Part shown: positions 1 through 8,150 of the stretch, one piece after another
How the letters are laid out: every line of letters begins with the position of its first letter
Numbering within the stretch: position 1 is the stretch's first letter
Assembly (NCBI RefSeq): GCF_029239295.1
Contig: NZ_JAQZBC010000012.1
Span: 1-64,000 of the forward strand
Source of the DNA: Sphingomonas sp.
Lineage (GTDB): Bacteria > Pseudomonadota > Alphaproteobacteria > Sphingomonadales > Sphingomonadaceae
Reading direction: 5' to 3'
DNA length: 64,000 nt
The notes under the pieces: generated by a model
Seen by the model: only the letters and a program-made list of their open reading frames with translations
Database searches by the model: none
Told to the model about the DNA's origin: nothing
Program-made: the position numbers and the translations under genes

Positions 1-497
1 TCGATGCTGCCAGGCGGGTTGTGCAACACCGCCCCGAGGGGCACCATACCAACCCCGGACTCCAGTTATGACTGGTAGAGCTTTGGGGAGCACGTCACCA
101 GGCATGGCCTCAATCCCGACGCGGGCGGCTTCCTCCCGCGGGCTGAAGCGGAGCTGGCGGTCGGACTTCGCTGATGTGGACGATACTAGGCCGAAATCTC
201 TTATCGTAAGATATTCTGGACGCGTGAAAAGTGAGCCCGCCGCAGGTGCATCGTGGCTGCGACCTCTAAGACGGTTCGGTAGTAGTGGTCCACAACTTAG
301 CGGAAGTGGCTTCCATGGGACCAGAAGTTAGCGAAAATCGAGAGTTGGACCGAGCGGAAAATCTCATGGATCTCTTAGCAGCGTTGGTCCAGAAGGTAGC
401 GCTCGTTACAGCCGCGCGGTGCGGATCTGCGGGCGACCTCGATCTATCAGGAAACGAGCGGACGCCACCCCTATGCGGCGCCCGCTCGACCGCCAGG
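1..497. other. left-edge stretch without a convincing gene
   Basis: I see no gene here that I can support. One minus-strand frame stays open from about position 300 to the left edge, but it has no recognisable domain and no clear start, so it could be chance or the end of a gene lying to the left. Three imperfect copies of a motif of about 16 bases lie near 287-302, 318-333 and 386-401. The stretch is less GC-biased than the genes around it. A decayed mobile-element end is one possible reading, but nothing proves it. Confidence 0.4.
287..401. repeat. three imperfect copies of a short motif
   Basis: The copies are GGTCCACAACTTAGCG (287-302), GGACCAGAAGTTAGCG (318-333) and GGTCCAGAAGGTAGCG (386-401). 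They share GG(T/A)CCA(C/G)AA followed by TAGCG, all in the same orientation, at spacings of 31 and 68 bases. No gene explains them. Spaced short direct repeats of this kind occur at the ends of some transposons, but no transposase is visible inside the window. Confidence 0.5.
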
Positions 498-779
498 TCA
501 GGCCTTTACGTGGGCCGAGATGTACTTGTTCATCTCGAACATCGTGACCTTGTCCTTGCCGAAGACCTTCTGGAGCTTCTCGTCAGCCAGGATCTCGCGC
601 TTGTTCTCGGGATTCTGCAGGTTGTTGGACTTGATGTATTCCCACACCTTGCTGATCACCTCGCTGCGCGGCAGCTTGTCGGTGCCGACGATTGCGCCGA
701 GTTCGGGCGAGGGCTGGACAGGCGCATGAATGCCGCCGGTCTTGGGCTTGCCCTCCTCAGTCTTGGTCTTCGTAGCCAT
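498..779 (-). CDS. SWIB/MDM2 domain protein
   Basis: This is a 93-residue protein that is almost entirely one SWIB (SWI complex BAF60b/MDM2) domain. The pattern LPRSEVISKVWEYIKSNNLQ near residues 36-55 and the following basic stretch with the KVF and MFEMNKYI segments are typical of the fold. The first 30 residues are Lys- and Pro-rich. The ATG at 779 has a good ribosome site (AGGAAGGAAT) just upstream; the upstream extension of the same frame has none and is unlikely to be translated. In eukaryotes the domain occurs in chromatin remodelling subunits; stand-alone bacterial copies are known, but their role is unclear. It is transcribed away from the formylglutathione hydrolase gene. Confidence 0.9.
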   Translation of the reverse strand: MATKTKTEEGKPKTGGIHAPVQPSPELGAIVGTDKLPRSEVISKVWEYIKSNNLQNPENKREILADEKLQKVFGKDKVTMFEMNKYISAHVKA

Positions 780-996
780 TGAATTCCTTCCTGTTGCGCC
801 GGTCATCCGGCATCTCGCGGAATCACGCCGTTGCGAAGGCGTGACGTCCTTCTTGCGCTGACCGCGAGCGGTTGTCACGCCCTTGTATGAAGGTGGTGTA
901 AACGTGGCGCTACCCTCGGGCGCCGGAAGGCCGGCGAGGAGTGGCCGTGCCGCGGCGAAGCGGCTACTCGGCGGGCAACAAACGACGGGAGCTAAC

Positions 997-1830
997 GTGG
1001 AAACGATCAGCCAGAACAAGGCCTATGGCGGTGTGCAGGGTGTGTATCGCCATCAGTCCGCGACCACCGGGACGGACATGACCTTCTCGGTCTATGTACC
1101 GCCGCACGATGATGGCGCAAAGCTGCCGGTGCTTTGGTACCTCTCGGGTTTGACGTGCACTCACGCAAACGTGACCGACAAGGGCGAGTATCGCCGTTCG
1201 TGCGCCGAACGGGGAATCATCTTCGTCGCTCCCGACACCAGCCCCCGGGGAGGGGGCGTGCCCGACGACGAGAGCTGGGACTTTGGCCAGGGCGCGGGTT
1301 TCTACGTCGATGCGACGGAGGAGCCCTGGTCGACGAACTTCCGCATGCGGAGCTATATTGAGGATGAGCTGCCGGCGCTGATCGCGCGGGAGTTCCCAGC
1401 CGCCGACCTGTCGCGGCAAGGCATCATGGGTCATTCGATGGGCGGGCACGGTGCCTTGACGATCGCCCTGCGCAATCCCGCTCGGTTTCGTAGTGTCTCT
1501 GCCTTTGCCCCCATCGCCTCGCCGCTGAACTGCCCTTGGGGCGAAAAGGCACTGGGCGGGTATCTCGGGCCCGATCGCGGCGCATGGATGCCGTATGATG
1601 CCTGTGCGTTGATCGCTGGCGGAGCGCGACTGGACGCGCTGCTGATCGATCAAGGGGATGCCGATCCGTTCCTGAAGGAGCAGTTGAAGCCGGAGTTGTT
1701 GCAGCAGGCCTGTGACGAGGCGGGTATTCCGCTGACCCTGCGGATGCAGCCAGGCTATGACCACAGCTACTATTTCATCGCCACCTTCATGGACGATCAT
1801 ATTGCCTGGGCGGCCGAGCGGCTGCGCTGA
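997..1830 (+). CDS. fghA: S-formylglutathione hydrolase
   Basis: This cytosolic serine hydrolase splits S-formylglutathione into formate and glutathione, the second step of glutathione-dependent formaldehyde detoxification. I chose GTG at 997, which has CGGGAG just upstream and gives 277 residues, the family's usual length; the same frame is open further upstream but that part does not look like the family. The nucleophile is Ser147 in GHSMGG. Asp221 or Asp223 in DQGDADPF and His256 in PGYDHSYY fit the rest of the triad. The usual partner, an S-hydroxymethylglutathione dehydrogenase, is not in this window. Family membership is clear; the E. coli names frmB and yeiG refer to the same family. 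Confidence 0.93.
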   Translation: METISQNKAYGGVQGVYRHQSATTGTDMTFSVYVPPHDDGAKLPVLWYLSGLTCTHANVTDKGEYRRSCAERGIIFVAPDTSPRGGGVPDDESWDFGQGAGFYVDATEEPWSTNFRMRSYIEDELPALIAREFPAADLSRQGIMGHSMGGHGALTIALRNPARFRSVSAFAPIASPLNCPWGEKALGGYLGPDRGAWMPYDACALIAGGARLDALLIDQGDADPFLKEQLKPELLQQACDEAGIPLTLRMQPGYDHSYYFIATFMDDHIAWAAERLR

Positions 1831-1851
1831 GCTGGCACCGGCGGTAACGAA

Positions 1852-1879
1852 AACGGCGGGCCGTTGCCGACCCGCCGTT
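1852..1879 (+). terminator. hairpin downstream of fghA
   Basis: AACGGCGGG (1852-1860) pairs perfectly with CCCGCCGTT (1871-1879) across a 10-base loop, 22 bases after the fghA stop. The short tail TGTCCTT is only weakly U-rich, so efficiency as an intrinsic terminator is uncertain. Confidence 0.5.
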
Positions 1880-1895
1880 GTCCTTCGGAACATGA

Positions 1896-1917
1896 GGGGC
1901 GGTGTCGAAACCGCCCC
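1896..1917 (-). terminator. hairpin downstream of TonB-dependent receptor
   Basis: GGGGCGGT (1896-1903) pairs perfectly with ACCGCCCC (1910-1917) over a 6-base loop. It sits 12 bases past the stop of the minus-strand receptor gene, where a terminator is expected between two convergent genes. There is no clear U-run on either side. Confidence 0.45.
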
Positions 1918-1928
1918 CTGTTAGTGTC

Positions 1929-4900
1929 TTAGAAGCGGAAGCCGGCGCCAATGCCGTAACGGCGCGGTTCCAGCGTGAAGATGTTGGTGAACAGACCCGA
2001 CGACTGATCGGTCAGGTACAGGCCGGTTGTTGCGTTGTTGTCGAAGATGTTCTGGATGAAGCCACGAACATACCAGCGGTCGTCCATGCCGTTCAGCTGG
2101 ATCTGGGCATTGGCCTGCTCATAGCCCTGGATCCGGTTAACCCGGCCGTTGAAGATATTGCCGTAGCTCTCCCCGGTGTAGGTCAGGTCGAACCGCGGTA
2201 CCAGGCTCATCCCGTTCGAGAATTCGAACGTCTTCTGGACGCCGGCCGAGAACTTCGCGATCGGCGCCTGCGGCAGTGAGTTGCCCTTGATGCTGACGCC
2301 GATGCCGTCGACCACCTGGATCAGATTGCCCGGGTTGAGCGGGCTGGTCGGGCCGGCCAGCGTCTGCAGGGTATTGCAGAGGCTGAACGCACCGGTGGGG
2401 GCACCGACGTTGGCGTCCACCGGATAAGGGGTGGGACCGCGCAGGCCGTTGGCCGCGGTCAGCCCGGCCGTCGTGTTGATCACGTTGTTCGCCGCACTGA
2501 CAAAGGCTTCCGCCGCTGCCGCTGTGGGGCCACGAACGACGCAGTTGAAGGCGCCGCCAATGTCCTTGATGATCACGGTGTTGCGGTCGCCGCCCGACGG
2601 ATCGCGCTGGTTGATGAACGGGCCATCCTCGCGGACACTTGTCTTCAGGTAGCTTGCGCCAAGGTTGATCGCCCAGTCACGCGCCGGCCGAATGATCGCT
2701 TCCGCTTCCACACCCCAGATGTTGGCATCGATGTTGTCGTTGATCGACGAACGGGCAACGATGCGGCTCAGCTGCAGGTTCTTGTACTGATAGTAGAAGC
2801 CGGTGACGTTCAGGGTAAGCTGTCCGTTGCCGAAGGTGTTCTTCGACCCGATTTCAAAGGCGTTGACGATTTCCGGCTCGAACGCGTCAGGGATGGTCAG
2901 GCCGGGAACCTGGACCGCAGGGTTGAACCCGCCCGACTTGTAGCCGCGCGAATAGGACGCATAGAGCAGGTTATTCGGCGTGAACTGGTAGTCGATGACG
3001 GCGCGGCCGGTGAATTCGTCAAAGGTGCGCTCGCGGATCTGGAACGGCTGGATGCCGGGGATCGTCGGATCCGCGTCATAGGTGCCATAGAAGGGCGAGT
3101 CGAAGGCGCTGCCAGTCTGCGTGTACGGCGTCAGGAAGCTGGCAAGCGTGCTGCGCGCACGGAGCGACTTGTTGTCGTTGTTGTAGCGCAGGCCCAGCGT
3201 CAGCTTCAGCTGGTCGGTGAAGGCGAAATAGGTTTCGCCGAAGATACCGTAAGACTTCAGCTTGAACTCTGGTGTGGCGTTCAGGAAGTAAGGCGTGGCG
3301 GAGAAGGATGGCGGTACGCCTGCTCCCGCCTGTGCGAGGCTCTGCAGCGATCCGAGCACGCCCGCGACGTAATCGATCGGGAAGGCGTTGACGTAATAGT
3401 CGCCGTTGGTGAGCTTGTTCTGGACGTAGATGCCGCCGAGCAGGAAGTTGAACATCCCGTCGAAGTCGCTCGAGATGATCGCTTCTGCTGACCATGCCTT
3501 CGTCTTCTGCGTCGAGCGGTCGAACGCCAGCGGCACGTTGTCGCAGCGCTTAAACCCACCATAGGCCCCAAGACCGTTGGGTACCGCATCCGATGTGCAA
3601 AGCGTTGAGCCGACACCATCCGGGATCAACGCATTGGCGATCGGTCGGAAATAGGGCGCGAGTGTCGGGCTGGCGGCAAAGGCAGAGAGGGCGGTCAGGC
3701 CAGGGATGATCCCCTGGGAGTTGCCGACGCCGAGCGAATAGTCCTGGCTCGAGTCGACGCTGGTCTCATGGTAGAAACCAGTCAACTGTGCGCGGACCGG
3801 CCCAAAATTGTGCTCTAGGCGGCCCTGCACCTGGAGTTCGTCGGTGAAGTAGGTGGGATTCACCGCCGAGGCGATCTTCCGGACGTCCGGCGAGTCAAGG
3901 TAGCCGGCGTAGGCGTCAGGACCGTAGAGGCTGTTGAGGCCCAGGAGCGAGGCATCGATGCCCGCCGCACGGAAGGCGCCAAAGGTAATGCCCAGGAACT
4001 CACGCGAGCCGAGCGTGCCGGTGAAGCTGGCGTTGGTGTTGCTGCGCTGGAAGTCGAGGCGTCCGTTCAGGCAGCCCAGCGTGCCGGTGGGATCGCGCTG
4101 ACACTGCTGCTTCTGAATACGGAGACGGTCGTCCTTCTCGCGGAAGTAATAGCCCATGAGGTCAAGGGTCGTATCGACCGAGGGCTCCCAGCGGAACGAA
4201 CCGCGGATCGCGTACATGTCGCGGCCATCGATCCGCGTGTCGTTGTAGATGTTCTCGGTATAGCCGTCGCGCTTCAGGTAGAAGCCGGCCAGGCGGACGG
4301 CCATCGTATCGCCCAGCGGGACGTTGATCATCCCCTTCAGCCGGATCGAATCGTAGTTGCCATATTCGGCGTCTCCGCTCGCGGAGAATTTGTCGGTGCG
4401 CGGCTTGGCAGTGATGAAGTTGATCACGCCCGAGGTCGCGCTGCGACCGAACAGCGTGCCCTGCGGACCGCGAAGCACCTCGACCCGCTCAAGATCGAAA
4501 TATTCCGTTTCGAAGATGCGCGTGGCGAACAGCGGCGTGCCGTTGATATGGACGGCCGTGGCCGCATCGCACGAAATACCGACGCACAAATCGCCGATGC
4601 CACGGATCGTGAAGCTGGAACCCGTGAAGTTGCCCTTCGAGAAGGTGACGTTGGGCAATGACAGCTGGAGATCGGATGCGTTGTCGATCTGCTGCGCCTG
4701 CAATGTCTCGGCCGAGAAGGCGGAGACGGCGATCGGCACGTCCTGCAAGGTCTGCGCTTGGCGTTGTGCGGTGACCACGATATCCGACCCCCAGCCGGCT
4801 TCCTGGGCCGCTGGTGAGATACCCGGCGATCCGGGTGCCGGCTGGGCAGGTGCCGGCTGCGCATCAGACTGGGCAGGTGTCGTCTGGCCGAACGCGGTAG

Positions 4901-4964
4901 AAGGAAGCATCGCAAGCAACGCGACGGCGGAAGCAGAAAGCAGATCGATCTTGCGCATTGACAT
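1929..4964 (-). CDS. TonB-dependent outer membrane receptor
   Basis: This is a 1011-residue outer membrane receptor. An N-terminal signal peptide (MSMRKIDLLSASAVALLAML then STAFGQ) is followed by a Pro/Ala/Gln-rich segment, a TonB box (SDIVVTAQR, near residues 60-68), a plug domain with VEVLRGPQGTLFGRSATSG, and a long beta-barrel that ends in an aromatic residue (GIGAGFRF), as outer membrane proteins do. The start at 4964 follows AGGAGAGG; an in-frame ATG at 4957 is also possible. The length and plug resemble the large substrate receptors of sphingomonads rather than simple siderophore receptors. No transporter or catabolic gene lies beside it, so the substrate cannot be guessed. It stands alone between fghA and folE. 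Confidence 0.92.
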   Translation of the reverse strand: MSMRKIDLLSASAVALLAMLPSTAFGQTTPAQSDAQPAPAQPAPGSPGISPAAQEAGWGSDIVVTAQRQAQTLQDVPIAVSAFSAETLQAQQIDNASDLQLSLPNVTFSKGNFTGSSFTIRGIGDLCVGISCDAATAVHINGTPLFATRIFETEYFDLERVEVLRGPQGTLFGRSATSGVINFITAKPRTDKFSASGDAEYGNYDSIRLKGMINVPLGDTMAVRLAGFYLKRDGYTENIYNDTRIDGRDMYAIRGSFRWEPSVDTTLDLMGYYFREKDDRLRIQKQQCQRDPTGTLGCLNGRLDFQRSNTNASFTGTLGSREFLGITFGAFRAAGIDASLLGLNSLYGPDAYAGYLDSPDVRKIASAVNPTYFTDELQVQGRLEHNFGPVRAQLTGFYHETSVDSSQDYSLGVGNSQGIIPGLTALSAFAASPTLAPYFRPIANALIPDGVGSTLCTSDAVPNGLGAYGGFKRCDNVPLAFDRSTQKTKAWSAEAIISSDFDGMFNFLLGGIYVQNKLTNGDYYVNAFPIDYVAGVLGSLQSLAQAGAGVPPSFSATPYFLNATPEFKLKSYGIFGETYFAFTDQLKLTLGLRYNNDNKSLRARSTLASFLTPYTQTGSAFDSPFYGTYDADPTIPGIQPFQIRERTFDEFTGRAVIDYQFTPNNLLYASYSRGYKSGGFNPAVQVPGLTIPDAFEPEIVNAFEIGSKNTFGNGQLTLNVTGFYYQYKNLQLSRIVARSSINDNIDANIWGVEAEAIIRPARDWAINLGASYLKTSVREDGPFINQRDPSGGDRNTVIIKDIGGAFNCVVRGPTAAAAEAFVSAANNVINTTAGLTAANGLRGPTPYPVDANVGAPTGAFSLCNTLQTLAGPTSPLNPGNLIQVVDGIGVSIKGNSLPQAPIAKFSAGVQKTFEFSNGMSLVPRFDLTYTGESYGNIFNGRVNRIQGYEQANAQIQLNGMDDRWYVRGFIQNIFDNNATTGLYLTDQSSGLFTNIFTLEPRRYGIGAGFRF

Positions 4965-5178
4965 CCTCTCCTGGATCCGCGCCGGCTTTTTTCGCCGATC
5001 TGCGGTGTGCAATTTGCAGATAGGAAGGTAGCGCCATAACAATTCTTACGTCAAACAGATTTGCAGGCTTCACTTGCTTGTCTGATGATGTTTGTGACCG
5101 AAATGAAACAGTAGCCAATGTAAACCTTTGCTTCGGTGCAGCATTGGTCACATTGCATTGCACAAGGGTTTATCTTTG
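4965..5178. promoter_or_regulatory. divergent promoter region, receptor and folE
   Basis: This AT-richer 214-base spacer separates the minus-strand receptor from folE and must hold promoters for both. I see no operator that I can name. The sequence GCATTGGTCACATTGCATTG near 5141-5160 is the most AT-rich, repeat-like part. Confidence 0.4.
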
Positions 5179-5808
5179 ATGAGCGTTAAAGGGTCACCCG
5201 AAGATGGTGATATCGTTGGGGAAGACGGCAAGATTGCCGTCCCCGATCATGTTGCAAGTGCAATACGGACGCTCATCGAATGGGCGGGTGATGATCCGAC
5301 GCGCGAAGGGCTGATCGATACGCCCAGGCGCGTTGCCCGCGCCTGGCGGGAATATTGCGCCGGTTATGCTGAGGATCCCGCGCATCACCTGGCGCGCATT
5401 TTCGAAGAGGTTGGGGGGTACGACGAGATCGTCCTGCTGAAGGACATCCCGTTCCAGTCGCATTGCGAGCACCATATGGCGCCGATCATCGGCCGTGCGC
5501 ACATCGCGTACCTTCCCAGGAACCATGTCGTTGGCATCTCGAAGCTCGCACGCGTGCTGCATGCGTTTGCACGCCGTTTGCAGGTTCAGGAGCGACTGAC
5601 CGCCGAGGTCGCCGACTGTATCTGGAACAGCCTGAAGCCGCAGGGCGTCGCGGTCGTGATCGAGGCCAGTCACGCCTGCATGACGGCGCGCGGCGTTCGG
5701 ACGCCGGGTGTGTCGATGGTGACCAGCCGCATGATGGGCGTGTTCCGCGATGATGAGCGCAGCCGCAAGGAAGTGCTGGCGCTGATGGGTATGCAGGGGC
5801 GCGCGTGA
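5179..5808 (+). CDS. folE: GTP cyclohydrolase I
   Basis: This enzyme converts GTP to 7,8-dihydroneopterin triphosphate, the first step of folate and other pterin synthesis. The protein has 209 residues from ATG 5179, close to the family norm. The zinc ligands are visible: Cys96 in SHCEHH, with His98/His99, and Cys167 in [10 protein letters not shown]. The core motif [13 protein letters not shown] near residues 51-63 and the C-terminal [14 protein letters not shown] segment are typical of the type I (FolE) fold, not FolE2. The stop codon overlaps the GTG start of the next gene by four bases (GTGA), so the two are probably translationally coupled. It leads a three-gene pterin operon. Confidence 0.96.
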   Translation: MSVKGSPEDGDIVGEDGKIAVPDHVASAIRTLIEWAGDDPTREGLIDTPRRVARAWREYCAGYAEDPAHHLARIFEEVGGYDEIVLLKDIPFQSHCEHHMAPIIGRAHIAYLPRNHVVGISKLARVLHAFARRLQVQERLTAEVADCIWNSLKPQGVAVVIEASHACMTARGVRTPGVSMVTSRMMGVFRDDERSRKEVLALMGMQGRA

Positions 5809-6563
5809 CGCGAACCGTTCTGGTGACTGGCGGCGGCCGGCGGCTGGGTGCGGCGATGTGTCGCGCCTGCGCTGCTTCTGGATGGCGCGTTGTCGTCCAT
5901 CATGGCGCCTCGGGAGAGGATGCCGCAGCGCTGGCGGCGGAAATCGGCGGTATGACGGTGTCGGGCGATCTGTCGGACACCGCGCAGCTTGGCGAACTGT
6001 TCGACCGCGCCGTTACGGCTGCGGGTGGGCCAATCGCGGCGCTGGTAAACAGCGCCTCGCGCTTCGAGGAGGATCGCCCTGAAGCGATCGACCCCCGGCT
6101 TGCTGCGGAGCTCTACGCGGTGAACTGCACCGCGCCGACGCTGCTGGCAGCGGCGCTGGCGGCGCAGCCCGGCCTAGCCGATGGCGCGGTGGTCAACCTG
6201 CTCGACCAGAAGCTCGCCAACCCCAATCCCGACTTCTTCTCCTATTCCCTCACCAAATACGCTCTTGCTGGCGCGACGGAGATGATGGCGATGGCGTTCG
6301 CGCCGCGCATTCGGGTCAATGCCGTGGCGCCGGGTCTGACCCTGCCGAGCGGGGATCAGACGCCGGAGGAATTCGATCAGGTCGCACGCGAAAATCTGCT
6401 GCAGCGCCCGGTCGGTGCAGGGCAAGTGGCGGCCGCCGTTGCGTGGCTGCTGGATGCGCCAAGCATCACCGGACAGACAGTGTACGTGGACAGCGGGCAG
6501 CGTTTCGTGAAGCGCGACGGTGACGTCATGTTCGCTACCCGACGGGGAGCGGATCGTGGCTGA
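5805..6563 (+). CDS. folM: pteridine reductase-like SDR (FolM type)
   Basis: This 252-residue short-chain dehydrogenase probably reduces a dihydropterin or dihydrofolate with NADPH. The cofactor motif is TGGGRRLG (residues 8-15), the TGxxxRxG form seen in pteridine reductase PTR1 and FolM instead of the usual TGxxxGxG. The active site fits too: Asp134, Tyr147 and Lys151 (YSLTK), with Asp at the position where most SDRs have Ser. Asp and Tyr are 13 residues apart, as in PTR1. The gene starts with GTG inside the end of folE and overlaps the following folB-like gene by eight bases. In bacteria without a standard FolA, FolM can supply dihydrofolate reductase activity; it also makes tetrahydromonapterin. 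Which role applies here is not visible. Confidence 0.85.
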   Translation: MTRTVLVTGGGRRLGAAMCRACAASGWRVVVHHGASGEDAAALAAEIGGMTVSGDLSDTAQLGELFDRAVTAAGGPIAALVNSASRFEEDRPEAIDPRLAAELYAVNCTAPTLLAAALAAQPGLADGAVVNLLDQKLANPNPDFFSYSLTKYALAGATEMMAMAFAPRIRVNAVAPGLTLPSGDQTPEEFDQVARENLLQRPVGAGQVAAAVAWLLDAPSITGQTVYVDSGQRFVKRDGDVMFATRRGADRG

Positions 6564-6918
6564 GTATTCGATCATTCTCGACCAGCTGGACGTCGCGATG
6601 CGGCTTGGCATTCATCCGCACGAGATGGTGCCGCAGCGGGTTCGCCTGTCGGTGGAAATGACCGTCCGCTATCCCCGGCCGTTGTCTGCGGACACAATCG
6701 ACGAAGTCATGGATTACGACTTTGTTCGGGCGGGAATACAAGGACTTGCCGGCGGTCCGGGCTTCGCCTTGCAGGAAACGCTGGTGGAGGCGATCGCCGC
6801 GATGTGCCTGGCGGATCAGCGCGTGCAGCGGGTGAGAGTCCGCTCCATGAAGTTGGACGTCTACCCGGACGCGCGGGTGGGGTGCGAAGTGGTGCGGGAG
6901 CGTTCCGTTACGCCGTAG
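6556..6918 (+). CDS. folB: dihydroneopterin aldolase / epimerase family
   Basis: This 120-residue protein belongs to the FolB/FolX family, which cleaves dihydroneopterin to 6-hydroxymethyl-dihydropterin and glycolaldehyde (FolB) or epimerises the triphosphate (FolX). The segment IILDQLDVAMRLGIHPHEM near residues 5-23 is the typical N-terminal strand and substrate loop. ETLVEAIAAMCLAD and the VRVRSMKLDVYPDA strand match the fold. I chose GTG at 6556, preceded by GGGGAGCGG; this overlaps the previous gene by eight bases. Position third in a folE-folM-folB string means either dihydrofolate or monapterin synthesis, and sequence alone does not separate FolB from FolX. Confidence 0.85.
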   Translation: MAEYSIILDQLDVAMRLGIHPHEMVPQRVRLSVEMTVRYPRPLSADTIDEVMDYDFVRAGIQGLAGGPGFALQETLVEAIAAMCLADQRVQRVRVRSMKLDVYPDARVGCEVVRERSVTP

Positions 6919-6930
6919 CGACGGGGCCGG

Positions 6931-8058
6931 TCAGCTGACCGGCCTAGGCTTTGCATCGGGATTGGTGAGGTCGACGATCTCAAACCCATCCATCGTCTGC
7001 CGACGCCGGGCGAGGCTGCCGATCGGGACTGTGTAGTTCGTGCGGCGCGTGAACCGTTCAACGCGATAGGTGCCCTCGTCACCAGCGTTTGCGACCGGAA
7101 CGGGCGAGTAACGGCGGCCTTCCACCTGGGGAAGAATGGCCTGCGCCCATCGGTTGCCGGGTGACGCCTGGAGAACTTCGGCCTCGGCCGTGCGCCCGTC
7201 GGCTTTCACCCAAAAACCAATGTCGGCCCATTGCAGGCCGTCTTGTTCGCTGGAGGCGCGCGGGAGCGGGTCCGTGAAACCTTGCGAGCGCGACAGGAAG
7301 TTCGCGTCCGTATCGGCGACAAAATCATATGGGGGTTCCCAGACCAGGATCTGACGATCGCCCGCCGCACCGCCGACCTGATCCGCCAAATCGCCCGATT
7401 TGGCATTGTCGTCGAAGCGCGATTCGGCGCGAACTCGCATCACGCGGACCAGCTTTTTCAGCGACGGATCATTGGCGGCAGGCATTGCCTCGAGATCGTT
7501 GATCCGCTGCAAGGCGAGCGCCTTCTTACCCACGCCGATGTCGAGTCCCGCCAGCCGCATCCCGGTAAGGAAAGCAGCGCGGTCCTGGCCGTTCTGAAGT
7601 GCCGTCGCCTCGGCGGATCGATAGGCGTTCTGCGCGCGGCGATAGTCGCGCAGCTTCATCCACATATCGCCGAGCGCCACCGAGGAAGAGATAACCGCGT
7701 CGTCATCGGCGGGGAGGTTGTCGCGCAGCACCTGAACCTGATTGGCGACCGCTTCGCGGTAAGTAGTCCGATCGCCCTCGTGGATCGCCACGGTCGCATA
7801 GGCCTCATACAAAGCGGCGAGGGGGCGGGGATCAGTTGTTGCCTTCCCCTTGTTGCGCGAAACGGCAGCGGCGAGCAGCTTCTTCGCCTTCAAATAGTCG
7901 CCCTCGCGAAACTGCGATTCGGCCAGTGCGATCGTCGCCGTAGCGTCGCGCAGCGGCGTACAATTGCCTTTGGCACATTCCGCCTGAGCCTCGACCAATC
8001 GTTTACCAGTGATGACGATGTCGCCAGCCGCAGCCTGAACCATCAGCAACAGGGTCAA
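6931..8058 (-). CDS. secreted TPR-like protein with TonB-like C terminus
   Basis: This protein of about 375 residues starts at a TTG (8058) with a short hydrophobic N terminus ending in AAAG, which may be a signal peptide; GAGGAGAG lies about ten bases upstream. Residues 30-220 look like helical TPR-type repeats (FREGDYLKAKKLLAAA, LRDYRRAQNAYRSAEAT). The last 100 residues resemble a TonB C-terminal fold (ADIGFWVKADGRTAEAEVL followed by an RRYSP segment). No membrane anchor comparable to TonB is seen. It is convergent with folB, with only 12 bases between the stops. I do not recognise a named family. A periplasmic envelope role is likely, but this is inference. Confidence 0.7.
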   Translation of the reverse strand: MTLLLMVQAAAGDIVITGKRLVEAQAECAKGNCTPLRDATATIALAESQFREGDYLKAKKLLAAAVSRNKGKATTDPRPLAALYEAYATVAIHEGDRTTYREAVANQVQVLRDNLPADDDAVISSSVALGDMWMKLRDYRRAQNAYRSAEATALQNGQDRAAFLTGMRLAGLDIGVGKKALALQRINDLEAMPAANDPSLKKLVRVMRVRAESRFDDNAKSGDLADQVGGAAGDRQILVWEPPYDFVADTDANFLSRSQGFTDPLPRASSEQDGLQWADIGFWVKADGRTAEAEVLQASPGNRWAQAILPQVEGRRYSPVPVANAGDEGTYRVERFTRRTNYTVPIGSLARRRQTMDGFEIVDLTNPDAKPRPVS

Positions 8059-8150
8059 AATGGCGACTCTCCTCTAACCTGCATCATGTCCCGCTGGCGA
8101 ATACTGTCAAGTCCAGCCGAGACTGTCGCAGATCGAGGAGAGTATCGCGT

